Part shown: piece by piece, positions 1 through 9,635 of the stretch
Layout of the letters: each line of letters begins with the position of its first letter
Position numbering within the stretch: position 1 is the first letter of the stretch
DNA from: Prionace glauca
Lineage: Eukaryota > Chordata > Chondrichthyes > Carcharhiniformes > Carcharhinidae
Direction of reading: 5' to 3'
Assembly (NCBI GenBank): GCA_037974335.1
Contig: CM075734.1
Coordinates: 28,897,695 to 28,961,694 of the forward strand
Length of the DNA stretch: 64,000 bases
Program-made: the position numbers and the translations under genes
Notes under the pieces: generated by a model
Seen by the model: the letters and a program-made list of their open reading frames with translations, nothing else
What the model was told of the DNA's origin: nothing
Databases searched by the model: none

Positions 1-318
1 CCAGCTCATGTTCTGGGGACCTAGGTTTGAATCCTGTCATGGCAGATGGTGGAATTTGAATTCAATTGAAAATAAATGTCTGGAATTTAATCATTTACTG
101 ATGACCATGAAATCATTGTCAATTGTCGGAAAACCCACCTGTTTCACTAATGTTCTTTAGGGAGGGAAATCTGCTGTCCTTACCTGGTCTGGCCAACATG
201 TGATGCCAGACCCACATGTCTTTGTGATTGACTCTCAACTGCCCTTCAAGGGTAACTAGAGATGGACAATAAATGCTGGCCAGCCAGCGATGCTGATGTC
301 CCACAAATGAATAAAAAA
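1..318 (+). repeat. SINE (family 2), 5' end cut by the window
   Basis: Reads CTAGGTTTGAATCCTG (B-box-like), then TTTGAATTCAAT, GACCATGAAATCATTGTCAATTG, AATAAATGCTGGCC and a 3' end AATGAATAAAAAAA. The same family occurs at 7272-7602, 26418-26535 (minus) and 59225-59518. Confidence 0.7.
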
Positions 319-1004
319 ATTTGTTGTCCTGACCTGTGATTTGCAGCTAGGTAAATGAAGGCAGGTGGAGGGGCCTTATCAACATTCTCATTTCCTTTCC
401 TTTGCTGATCCTAATTACATGGGAAGAATGAAGCTGGTTAATGGAGCTGTTGTGGAAAGCCCCAATTTATCTTTTGGATAGAGGGATTGCATTGGTGAAC
501 ACCTTTCCCTCTCCTCGTGTCTCACCTTTTAAAATTTTGACCCAGTTTAAGGAGCTCAATTTCCTCCTTAAGATCATCTCCATTCTCCACACCACCTATA
601 TGAATGGCAAGCTTACTTTTGCTACTTGTGATGCCCCTGGAGAGCCCTCATTTTATACTTAATTCCTGACCCAGGAAATGGAGACAGACTTAAATTAACC
701 TTTTGGCAGTGGATTTATTGATAAGGGCTTGGTAAGACATAAAATTGTGATCAGGGAGACCTTAGAAGCCAAGAAGTGAAACAGGAATGTCAGAATTTGA
801 TGAATTTCAGATAATCATGCCATGAGCAGTACTTGTTATTGACTCCATTATATCCCATTTGTATGGATGATAGGAATGCTTGGTGATAAATTGACCCCAA
901 GTAAATTCGATGGTCAATTAAAATTTGTGAACGGATATACTTGATACTGGTTTTGATATTGCAAAGAAGGTTCCTGTTCTTTGCTTCTATTTCCCCTATT
1001 TTAG
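319..1004. other. Intron sequence of gene A, no recognised element
   Basis: AT-rich sequence. Its right half (from about 780) aligns with intron 4 of gene B. No coding signal was seen apart from the next exon. Confidence 0.5.
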
Positions 1005-1113
1005 ATACCAGAAAAGCTTGCTGATAGCCTGATGACTCCAATACTGTTGGCTTTTCGTGTTTCAGTTTTAATCTGCTTCATTGCAATCACCGTGCTTCTG
1101 TGCCGATGGAAAT
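1005..1113 (+). CDS. Gene A: transmembrane exon of an upstream TIM-like gene (partial)
   Basis: This 109-bp exon after acceptor CCCTATTTTAG ends at a consensus donor AAAT|GTGAGT in phase 1. It encodes IPEKLADSLMTPILLAF, then RVSVLICFIAITVLLC and RWK: a membrane span with a basic stop-transfer end. It is clearly homologous to gene B exon 5 with a one-codon insertion, and the surrounding intron sequence also aligns (about 780-1212 with 25205-25740). The Ig and stalk exons would lie before the window. The next homologous acceptor is at about 1215 (AACTGCAG), but the sequence after it does not continue gene B's tail, so the end of gene A is unresolved and it could be a broken paralogue. Confidence 0.6.
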
Positions 1114-1257
1114 GTGAGTGCCATCATTTAATAATCTGCTTTAATCTTCAAACAACTTTTTTATGTACGATGGTTTGACTCTGAAATCAAGATGCTTTAC
1201 TGCATCAGGTAACTGCAGGTAAGATGTGACATGTCAACCGTTACTGGCACAGCCTGC

Positions 1258-1345
1258 TTTGGAAACAAGAAGAGAAAATGTTGGAAAAACTCAGCAGGTC
1301 TGACCGCATCTGTGGGGAGAGAATAGGACCAACGCTTTGAGTCTG
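1258..1345 (+). repeat. Short retroelement tail fragment
   Basis: Contains AAAACTCAGCAGGTCTGACC and CATCTGTGGGGAGAGA, a widespread repeat end. Related pieces lie at 52484-52556 (plus) and 58880-58990 (minus). Confidence 0.45.
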
Positions 1346-1669
1346 ATTGACCTCTCATCGGAGCCAAAGACAAAGAAAATAGGGCATGATTTATACAATG
1401 GCAGTGGGGGGAATCGTAATTACTTATTTATTCTTTTCATCTTATCCATCCATTTTCATTACTTATTCTTTTTTTTGATTTTACAACTTTTGAATCTTGT
1501 CTTTCCAACACCACCCCTCCTCCCCAGCCAACTGCCGTGTACCTCAGCTTTTCCCCTGACAATCTCTGCCTTTATTCTGCCATTTACACATTCTGATCTC
1601 TTGATAGACAGTCAGCCTTTATCACCACATTCTCTTTGTCCAATTACATTCCAATTTCCAATTAGTAAA

Positions 1670-1894
1670 TTACAAAACAGTTATTGTGCAGAAGGAAACT
1701 GTTTGAGCCATTGCGCCTGTACCAGTTTGCCAAATGAACATCATTGGCTCAATGCCGTTCCTGTCTTTTCCCTGTACCTCTTTGCACTTCTTCTATTCGA
1801 GTCATCATCTAACATCGTCTTGAATGCTTCAATTGAACCTGCATCCACCACACTTCCACGCAGTGCATTCCAGACTCAAACCACCCGTGTGGAA
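1670..1894 (-). repeat. CR1-like LINE fragment (antisense)
   Basis: The + strand reads CTTCAATTGAACCTGCATCC and GTGCATTCCAGACTCAAACC, matching the antisense CR1-like pieces at 17525-18400 and 43176-44321. It is preceded by a pyrimidine-rich stretch (1430-1560). Confidence 0.5.
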
Positions 1895-4345
1895 ATTATG
1901 TGGAGAAGCCATTGTTGAGCTGGGGTATGTGATAGTGTACGAATGAAGCAGTGGCATGATGGGAAAAATGGTCAAGTAATTGGTATAAAATAAAGGAGAG
2001 CTGACCAAGCTATTCCAAATTGCCAGACCCCTGTAAAACTGACTCTGAATAACCTAAGACATGACGAACATCAGAGAAGGTCAAGGCAACGCTGACTCCA
2101 CATAACTTAGAGCTGGATGAGTGAGGTGAGATAAGGTCAGAAATGATGAAGTCATCAGCCTTCTTCTGTTCTACCAAAAGGATAAGATAATGATATTATT
2201 GATGAATCAAAGAGATCTCGGAGGTCACCGGATCCTAATACAATTGATGATGTATTACTGCTTGTATTACTAATTGAACATGTACACTGATAAGAAAAAG
2301 GTATAACTATGGAACTGATTCTTGTAGCTGGTGCGGTCTTGGTATAGAATCAGCGGTTTGTAGGTACTGCTGTCTGTCTCCATGGCTCTGCCATATACTG
2401 CATGCAGTTTTGTGATAATAAAAGCTGGTTGTTTTTGCAAAGCAAACTTTGTTTAAGTTTTACTCTCACAGCTTGGAAAACAAGAAATTCTCCACTACAA
2501 CAGGTAAACACAGTAAGAAGTCTCACAGCAACAGATTAAAGTGCAACAGGTTTATTTAGATATCATGAGCTTTTGGAGCACTTCTCCTTCATCAGGTGAG
2601 TGGAGAGGTACGTTCCACAAACATGGCATATATAGACAAAGACTCCATTGCAAGATAATGGTTGGAATGCGAATCTTTACTGGTAATCAAGTCTTTACAG
2701 GTATGGACAGTGCAAGTGGAGAGAGGTTTACTCACAGGTTAAAGAGCTGTGAATTGTCTCAAGTTTGTAGGATTTTAGGTCTTTTCAGTGATTCTTCGCC
2801 ATGAGTCCAAAGGAATCATATCTTCACCTTCAACAACAAGTTCTTCATCCAGACACACGGAACAGCCATGGGGACCAAATTTATACTTCATTTGCTAACA
2901 TCTTCATGCACAAGTTCGAACAAGAACTCTTCGCTGCACAGGACCTTAAACCTATGCTATGCAATAGATACATCGATGACATTTTCTTCCTTTGGATTCA
3001 CGTGAAGAATCACTAAAACAAATACATGATGACATCAACAAGTTCCATCCCAACATCAGATTCACCATGGACTACTCTCCAGAATCAGTTGCATTTTTTG
3101 GAGACACGAATCTCCAGCAAGGAAGGTCACCTCAACACTTCACTGTACCACAAGTCCACGGATAACCTCATGATGCTCCACTTCTCCAGCTTCCACCCTA
3201 AACACATGAAAGAAGCCATCCCTTATGGACAAGCTTTCCGTATACACAGGACCTGCTGATAATGAGGGGGAACTCAACAGACACCTATAGATGCTGAAAG
3301 ACGGCCTCGTAAGAGCAGGATATGGTGTGCCACTCATTGATCGACAGTTGCGCCGCACCACAGCGAAAAGCTGCACCAATCTCCTCAGAAGACAAGCACA
3401 GGACATGACCGACAGAGTACCCTTAGTTGTGCAGTACTTCCCCAGAGCGGAGAAGCTACAACATCATCTTCAGGGCTTTCAACATGTCATTGATGAAGAT
3501 GAACATCTCGTCAAGTCCATCCCCAGGCCCCGCTTGCCTTAAAGCAACCGCGCAACCACGAACAGACCATTGTTCACAGCAAACTATCCAGCCTTCAGGA
3601 GAACAGCGACCACAATACCCACAACCCTGTCACAGCAACGTCTGCAAGATGTGCTAGCTCGTCAACATGGATACCACCTTCACACATGAGAACACCATCC
3701 ACCAGGTACACGGTTCATACTCGTGCGACTCGCCCAATGTTGTCTACCTCAAACATTGCAGGAAAGGATGTGCCAAGACATGGTACATTGGCGAGATCAT
3801 GCAGACGCTGCGACAACGGATGAATGGACACCGCTTGACAATCACCAGGCAGGAGTGTTCTTTTACTGTCAGGGAGTAGTTCAGCAGTCAAGGGCATTCA
3901 GCCTCTGACCTTTGGGTAAGTGCTCTCCAAGGCAGCCTTCAAGACACAAAACAACACAGAATCGCCGAGCAGAAACTGGTAGCCAAGTTCCACACACATG
4001 AGGATGACTTCAACCGGGATCTTGGGTTCATGTCACACTATGTGTAACCCCCATCATTTGGCATTGGGCTTGCAAAATCCTACTAACCTGATGTCCTGGC
4101 TTGAGACAATTCACACCTCTTTAACTTGTGATTAAACCTCTCTCCACTTGCATTGTCTATATCTGTAAAGACTTGATTACCTGTAAAGACTTGCATTCCA
4201 ATCAGTATCTTACAATGGAGTTTTTGTCTATATATGCCGTGTTTGTGAAACCTACCTCTCCACTCACCTGATGAAGGAGCAGTGCTCCAAAAGCTTGTGA
4301 TACCAAATAATCCTGCTGAACATTAACCTGGTGTTGTGAGCCGTC
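1895..4345 (+). mobile_element. Penelope-like retroelement with inverted terminal repeats (fossil)
   Basis: The terminal repeat (1895-1927 plus 2503-2790, parted by an inserted LTR) reappears inverted at about 4090-4345. The body encodes remnants of reverse transcriptase with the catalytic YIDD motif (about 2800-3250) and of a GIY-YIG endonuclease (about 3667-3880, VVYLKHC..WYIG..LRQRMNGH), the combination specific to Penelope-like elements. The copy is broken at several points and no longer coding. The 3' terminus holds CTGATGA followed by a GGAGC/GCTCC hairpin, as in Penelope hammerhead motifs. Confidence 0.8.
1928..2502 (+). mobile_element. Solo LTR (fossil) inside a Penelope terminus
   Basis: About 575 bp, starting TGTGATAG and ending CTACAACA, with a TATAAAATA box near 1983 and AATAAA near 2418. 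It is flanked by GGTA on both sides (1924-1927, 2503-2506). The flanks join into the known start of the Penelope terminal repeat. No internal retroviral sequence remains. The family is uncertain (retrovirus/gypsy-type). Confidence 0.7.
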
Positions 4346-4439
4346 TTATTGTTGATAATGAGGAAATGGCTCTCATTTCACTCATTTGGCTAAATGAAGG
4401 TTAAATAAAATTCAAGTACAGGAAGGATGTACAGACATG

Positions 4440-4810
4440 GAATCAGTAGAGCAAAAATTTACAAGATTAGTCTATGGGATGGGAGGGTTGCCTTATGATA
4501 AGGTGAGTGAACTGGAGTTAGAATAACGAGAGATTGGATAAGTACAAGATTCTGAAGAGGCTTGATAGGGTAGACATGGAGAAATTGTTCCCATTGGTTG
4601 GAGAATCTAAAACATGTTGTGGGAGGGCGCTGTCGATTGTGGAGTGGTGCAGAATATGGTGGGCAGGTCCTCAGGATAAAGAATGATTGTTTAGGACTGG
4701 GGTGAGGTACAATTTCCTCACTCAAGGGGTTGTGAATCTTTGGAATCCTCTACTCCAGAGAGTTGTGATTGCTCTATATTTAAGGCTGAGTTGGATTTTT
4801 GAGAATCCAT
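4440..4810 (+). repeat. CR1-like LINE 3' fragment
   Basis: Decayed 3' end of a CR1-like LINE (GATAGGGTAGACATGGAGAA, then TTTGGAATCCTCTACTCCAG). It is shared with 27330-27765 in duplication copy 2 and so is older than the duplication. Confidence 0.6.
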
Positions 4811-4969
4811 ATGGTCCACTTCTACTTGTATGTAGTGTGTTTCTTGCTCTTCTGTATGTTCAATTCACACAAAAATAAATGTATTTCCAAATCCTGTTTT
4901 ACTAAGCTCTATCATATTATGAAGTTCAGCCAGTGATTGCGTTGTTTAAAATTCATGTTTCTGGTTTTC

Positions 4970-5635
4970 AGGTAACTATCCAGCAAAGGAAATATTGTCA
5001 TGAGAGAAACACTTACTTTGTTCTAAAAGGATTGGGACTTTTGCCGGTGGAAGGCTATGCACACTAATCCTGCAAAAACCAAACTATGTGATGTTGTTTC
5101 CTCAGTCTTCTGTGATTTTTCTGCAATCCAGACCCATCCTTGATCTGTTTGAACCAGAGCATCATCAAACCCAGGAAAATATGCTGTAATATTCCACAAC
5201 CCGCAACAGCAGCAGCATAAAGTGCCATTGAAAAACACTGATCTGTGCATTTATAATGGACATGGGAAAGGTCTCTTGAAGCTTTTAATGGAAGGTGTTT
5301 AACTTTACAGCTCCCAGTGTATTTTAAACTGGCGAGACATTTCAGAAGTTCACTTTAATTGTAAATGCAACGTGCATTATCCCATATGTCTTTAGTTTTT
5401 ATTGATTCATTCAAATGGGCAGAATTCTCATGTCAGTGGCATTCTCCCATGCTGTTGCAGTGAACAGAAACTTAACTGAGTGCCACATTTCCCATCCTCT
5501 CTAGCAGCAGCAGCAGGGACTGAACGGCCAGAGAATTCCAGCCTCCTTGTTGTGAAACTGTAACATATATTAGTTAAATTAAGAATTAAATCCTATTTTT
5601 TCTGAAAAAAGACACATGTTGTTGAATATTTTTTA
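4970..5635. other. Duplicated spacer with a small inverted-repeat element
   Basis: 4970-5300 matches 27950-28300. 5410-5550 matches 28419-28560, a short element bounded by AGAATTCTC and GAGAATTCCAGCC. Small minus-strand frames exist in both copies but are not in the same register, so no gene is called. Confidence 0.5.
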
Positions 5636-5639
5636 TATA

Positions 5640-6060
5640 ATCACACTTGTCAAGGATAATTCTTCCAATCCCATTATTGGGTTTACAGATATGTATGTCT
5701 AGGGTGTCCTTGATGCCTCGCAAAGCTACCAGTCATTCGATCTGCATGTGAAAATTGGCCAAGTCATTCAGAATCCTGCAATATGTATGCACTGATTCAG
5801 CTAGGCGCATTTTCAAGGATTCAGCATCTTCAATGGATGCTAAATTACGGCAGGATAGCTCGGAGTTTGAACTCATAAAATACATCCTCTGATTTGATGT
5901 GGGTCAAAGACACACCAAAATTGAAATCATGCTTTGTGGATGGGAGGGGGAGGCAAAACTGAACTCCTTTGCGTTCTCTCGCCATCTGTCCATAAGCAGA
6001 GGTTTTTTTTTTGTTTTAAAGTAGGCCGTGCCACTTATTCCAATAAACCTTGGTTTGTGT
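5640..6060 (-). repeat. Penelope-like remnant (antisense), shared by both duplicates
   Basis: Matches 29990-30400, where it adjoins recognisable minus-strand Penelope RT sequence. In copy 1 the adjoining 1.35 kb is absent. The assignment of this piece itself is by adjacency. Confidence 0.45.
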
Positions 6061-6141
6061 AACAACTTTTAAAGTAACTTTCACATTTAGGATTAAATCA
6101 GAAGTTGTTTATACATTTCCAACTCATGGGATTATAACAGC

Positions 6142-6142
<1 letters not shown>

Positions 6143-6202
<60 letters not shown>
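6143..6202. repeat. (CA)n microsatellite, about 30 units
   Basis: A pure ACACAC run of about 60 bp. It is absent at the matching place in copy 2 (about 30430), so it expanded after or was lost since the duplication. Confidence 0.95.
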
Positions 6203-6206
<4 letters not shown>

Positions 6207-6309
6207 GGGGGGAAAGAGGGGTTTCACAACTAGAAATAACCCACTGCCAAAAGAATCACAGAAGTAAATATCAGTTCTCTTGATTTCCAGAGTGCAGGAT
6301 TTCGAAATC

Positions 6310-7270
6310 CAGAGGTGGTTCCCTCATGGGAAGTTCCAGTTCAGGTAGGTTCCAGGCTAAAGGCAGCAGTGCAGAATTATTTTAAGATGATGGCACTGCA
6401 GTGAGAAGATATTGATAGAAACTTGGTGTGCTTGGAAAATAGTGGTTTGTGACTGTAGTAAAGTAGGCTTTCAGGAGGCTTCTTGTAGGCTGCTTGGTCA
6501 ATCTGGCATTCTGCTATTGGAGATTTGCAGGTTGGCAATAAATCAGCTGACTGTCCTGCTTCTGAGTTTTCAACTAAAGATAAAGATTTAAAATGTTGCA
6601 TGACCCCCTTCCTCCACAACAATTTCATAAGGAATGTTTATTTGGTGCCTGGTTCTGCCTTTGTTTTGTGGCTTATTATGTTCCAGTTATGAGTTTCTGA
6701 AATAGTCATCATCCATATTGATGACCCTGTGTTGGGTAATTGTTGCCTTGGTGGACCCTCAGACTGCAAGGGTTTGATTGGGTTGAAATGCATCTGCAAG
6801 GTTGATAACTGCATAGCCTACTTCATTTTTGCGAAGGCATTTTTTTGTTCAAAATAGAGAGTAGAGTCATGCTAACTTATTCAAGCATGCATGCAAGGGA
6901 GAGTGCTTGAGCAGAGGCCAAGCTTATGTGCGGTCCTCAACTAAATACTGACTGAAAGTAACAGTGAGAAAAGGAATAAGCAATTGCCCCTACTGGTGAG
7001 TCAGTGTGGCAGAGCTGTCAGTGTGAGGATAATTTTGTAGTGACTGTTTGTAACCCAAAATAAAAATGCTGCCATAAAGGTATTTGGTACCAGATCATAG
7101 GGAATCCAGCTGAAAACTGGACAATTAATCACTCTCGGTATAGACAGATTAAGCAAATGGTGGCAGATGGAGCATTATGTGGGAAGATGTGAAATTATAC
7201 TCTTTGGTAGTAAAGTAGAAAAACAGAATATTTGTTAAAAGGAATTGAACTTATAAATGTTCATATTCAG
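6310..7270. other. Duplicated spacer without recognised gene
   Basis: Aligns with 30470-31858 once the two insertions of copy 2 are removed. 6708-6718 (ATCATCCATAT) is the unoccupied target of the 92-bp insertion found in copy 2. Confidence 0.6.
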
Positions 7271-7271
7271 A

Positions 7272-7602
7272 GGGGCTTTGATGGCCTAGTGTATTATCTC
7301 TAGAAACGCAGCAAATGTTATAGGGGCCTAGGTTCAAATCCTGCCAGGCAGATGATGGAATTTGAATTCAATAAAAAAATGTCTGAAATTAAGAATCTAC
7401 TGATGACCATGGAACCATTCCCAATTGTCAGAAAAACCCATCTCTTCACAAATGTCCTTTAGGGGAGGAAATCTGCCAACCTTACCTGGTCTGGCCTACA
7501 TGTGACTCCAAAGACATGGCGATGTGGTTGATTCTCAACTGCCCTCAGGCAATAAATGCTGGCCAATCAGTGATGCCAATATCCCACAAATGAATTAAAA
7601 AA
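7272..7602 (+). repeat. SINE (family 2)
   Basis: CCTAGGTTCAAATCCTG B-box-like head, GGAATTTGAATTCAATAAAA body, and a 3' tail AATGAATTAAAAAAAA. It interrupts a stretch that is continuous in copy 2 at 31858. Confidence 0.8.
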
Positions 7603-7999
7603 AATGATATTCTCACATAAGGAATGTAAACATTTTTCAAGCAGAGACTGCAAATAGGAAGGCAAATTGCATGTCTTTATTGAGAATTGGAGTACAAAAA
7701 TGAGGGAGTTTTGCTACAGTTGTACAAGGCAACCAGACAACTCTGACTGGTGAAGCACCAGTCGGGGCATGTGCTTGTTCCATTCCTCATTCTTACTTTC
7801 ATGATCGTTATTTAGTTGAGCAGAGTCCTCTGCTCAAGGACTCTCCCTTGAATGAAGCTTGAATAAACCTGCTTGACTCTACTGTCTCCAGAATCTGAAC
7901 AAAAATAAGTCTTTGCAAGGCTCTGCAGTCATCAACCTTGTGGATGCACTTAACTTCATGACGCCTGGGTAGAGTAATGTAGTTTTGGTCTGCATATAT

Positions 8000-8465
8000 G
8001 AGAAATGATATACTTGGAGGTGTTAAGATGAAGGTTTGTTAGATTGGCTCCTCGAATGAAATATTTGTCCTGTGTTGAGAGATTGAGTAAATGAGCCCTG
8101 TGGTCTTTGGAGTTTAAAGAAGTGAAACATACAGGATCCTAAAGGGCTTGTGGGACAGACACTGTGAGGTTGTTTTCCCTGGTTGGGTAATCAAGGAGAA
8201 AGGGTCAATCATTTAGGACTGAAATGAGGAGAAATTTCTTCACTGAAAAGGTTGTGAATTCTTGGAATTCTCTATCCCAGAGGGTTGTGGGTGCTTCTTC
8301 ATTGATTGTATTCAAGACTGTGACAGATCTTTCATTTCTTAGTAAATCAATGGATGTGGGCAGTGGAATTTGGGCAGAAGATCAGCCATGGTTATACTGA
8401 ATGGTGGAGTAAGCTCAAGGAGCTGAATGGTAAATGCTGCTCCTATTTCATATGCTCTAATGCTC
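8000..8465 (+). repeat. CR1-like LINE 3' fragment
   Basis: Contains GGACTGAAATGAGGAGAAAT, TTTCTTCACTGAAAAGGTTG and GGAATTCTCTATCCCAGAGG. Also present at 32110-32600, so it predates the duplication. Confidence 0.65.
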
Positions 8466-8473
8466 TTAAGTTC

Positions 8474-8823
8474 TCATAGAATCCCTACAATGCAGAAGGA
8501 GGCCATTCGGCCTATCAAGTCTGCACTGACTGTCTGACAGATCATCCTACCCATCCCCTATCCCTGTAACCTCATCTGTTTACCCTGCTAATCCCCCTAA
8601 TCCTACACATGTTAGGATACTAACGGGCAATTTGACATATTGGACAATCAACATAATCCACACATCTTTGGACTCTGGGAGGAAACAGGAGAACCCGGAA
8701 GAATCCCAGACGGACCTGGGGAGAACGTGCAAACTCCACACAGACAGTGACCCAAGTCTGGAATTGAACCTGAGTCTCTGTGGCGCTGTGATGCAGCAGT
8801 GCTAACCACTGTGCCACCATGCA
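8474..8823 (-). repeat. tRNA-derived SINE (family 1), antisense
   Basis: Reverse complement of a SINE whose head reads TGGTGGCACAGTGGTTAGCA. Continues through GGAGTTTGCACGTTCTCCCC to ATTGTAGGGATTCTATGAG. It is absent at the matching point of copy 2 (about 32600). Confidence 0.85.
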
Positions 8824-9260
8824 GCTGTCTCACTGTCTGTCTCTCTTTTTGCCTCGGCTCCTTCTTCTTTTCTAATTAGAAGGCACTCTTCACAAGGGCC
8901 ACAAATGGAGCATTTGCTTACTTACCTACTGTCCCCCCAACCCGCTGTTGTATTCTTTAGTAAAAATTAATTTTTAAAAGGTTGCAGCTTAATTTCCAGG
9001 CATCAATCACATTACTGCCATTTAGTATGAGATTTGCAATGTAATAAATGGACCTGTACAAGATACAGTGGGGCCAGAATTGTAGAGCATTAGATAATGT
9101 AAGTTTCAGCTCAGTAACACAAATTCAGCATAACTAACCCCTTAAACATGCAGAGTGGAAATAAAGATGCATACTTTTTACTAGCGTGTTAATGTTTCTC
9201 TTGAAAAGAATTTGGATCATGGGTTAATATTGTTCCTGTTGGAAAATGGTGGAAAAATCA
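8824..9260. other. Duplicated spacer, no element recognised
   Basis: Aligns with 32606-32960. The second half is where copy 2 carries an inverted-repeat element and a SINE. Confidence 0.5.
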
Positions 9261-9583
9261 TTGGAGATACTGGTTGGAATTCTCTGGCGATTCACATCTC
9301 ACTGCTGCTGCCAGTGAGAGCAGACAGTTTAGCACTCAGCCAAATCTCCGTTCCTTGCAGTAGGGCCAGTGCTTTGCAGCTGTCAGTGAGGTCGGAGAAT
9401 TTAGCCCAATATATTCTTGCTAAACACATGTTCACTGAGCTTGTCCACAGGAAGTACTACTTTTGAAAGTTTAACCCACTCACGTCAGTACTGACCTAAC
9501 ATTAGAAACAAAAGCTCAACTCCAGTCACAAAATTATACAACAGCCATAACATTGATAGTTCCAGACTGTGCTGTGCAGCATT
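9260..9583 (+). promoter_or_regulatory. Presumed promoter / 5' UTR of gene B
   Basis: The stretch directly before exon 1 is conserved at about 91% in 34485-34808 before gene C exon 1. It starts with a short inverted-repeat element (9262-9400; termini GGAATTCTCTGGC and GGAGAATTTAGCCC) and ends in an AT-rich TTATACA and CATAACATTGATAG context. No canonical TATA box or CpG island is visible. The regulatory role is inferred from position. Confidence 0.35.
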
Positions 9584-9635
9584 ATGTTTATCACCAGGAT
9601 TGTTGTTCATTTGATCGCACTACTCGTTCTTTTAG
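9584..9635 (+). CDS. Gene B exon 1: signal peptide
   Basis: ATG at 9584 opens MFITRIVVHLIALLVLL, a short basic start followed by a hydrophobic core, as in a secretory signal peptide. The exon ends in phase 1 at 9635 before a consensus donor GTAAGT. Joined to the IgV exon it reads ..VLLGPVPSVRG.., a plausible signal cleavage region. The same exon recurs at 34809-34860 with a single base difference, which supports this start. No TATA box was identified upstream. Confidence 0.85.

Noticed and set aside
5023-5250. Minus-strand frame resembling one at 27989-28213 in the other duplicate
   Set aside because: Similarity follows from the DNA duplication; the reading register shifts between copies, so selection for protein is not supported.
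8474-8823. Possible tRNA gene from A/B box-like words
   Set aside because: The boxes belong to tRNA-derived SINEs that recur many times and lack an intact cloverleaf.
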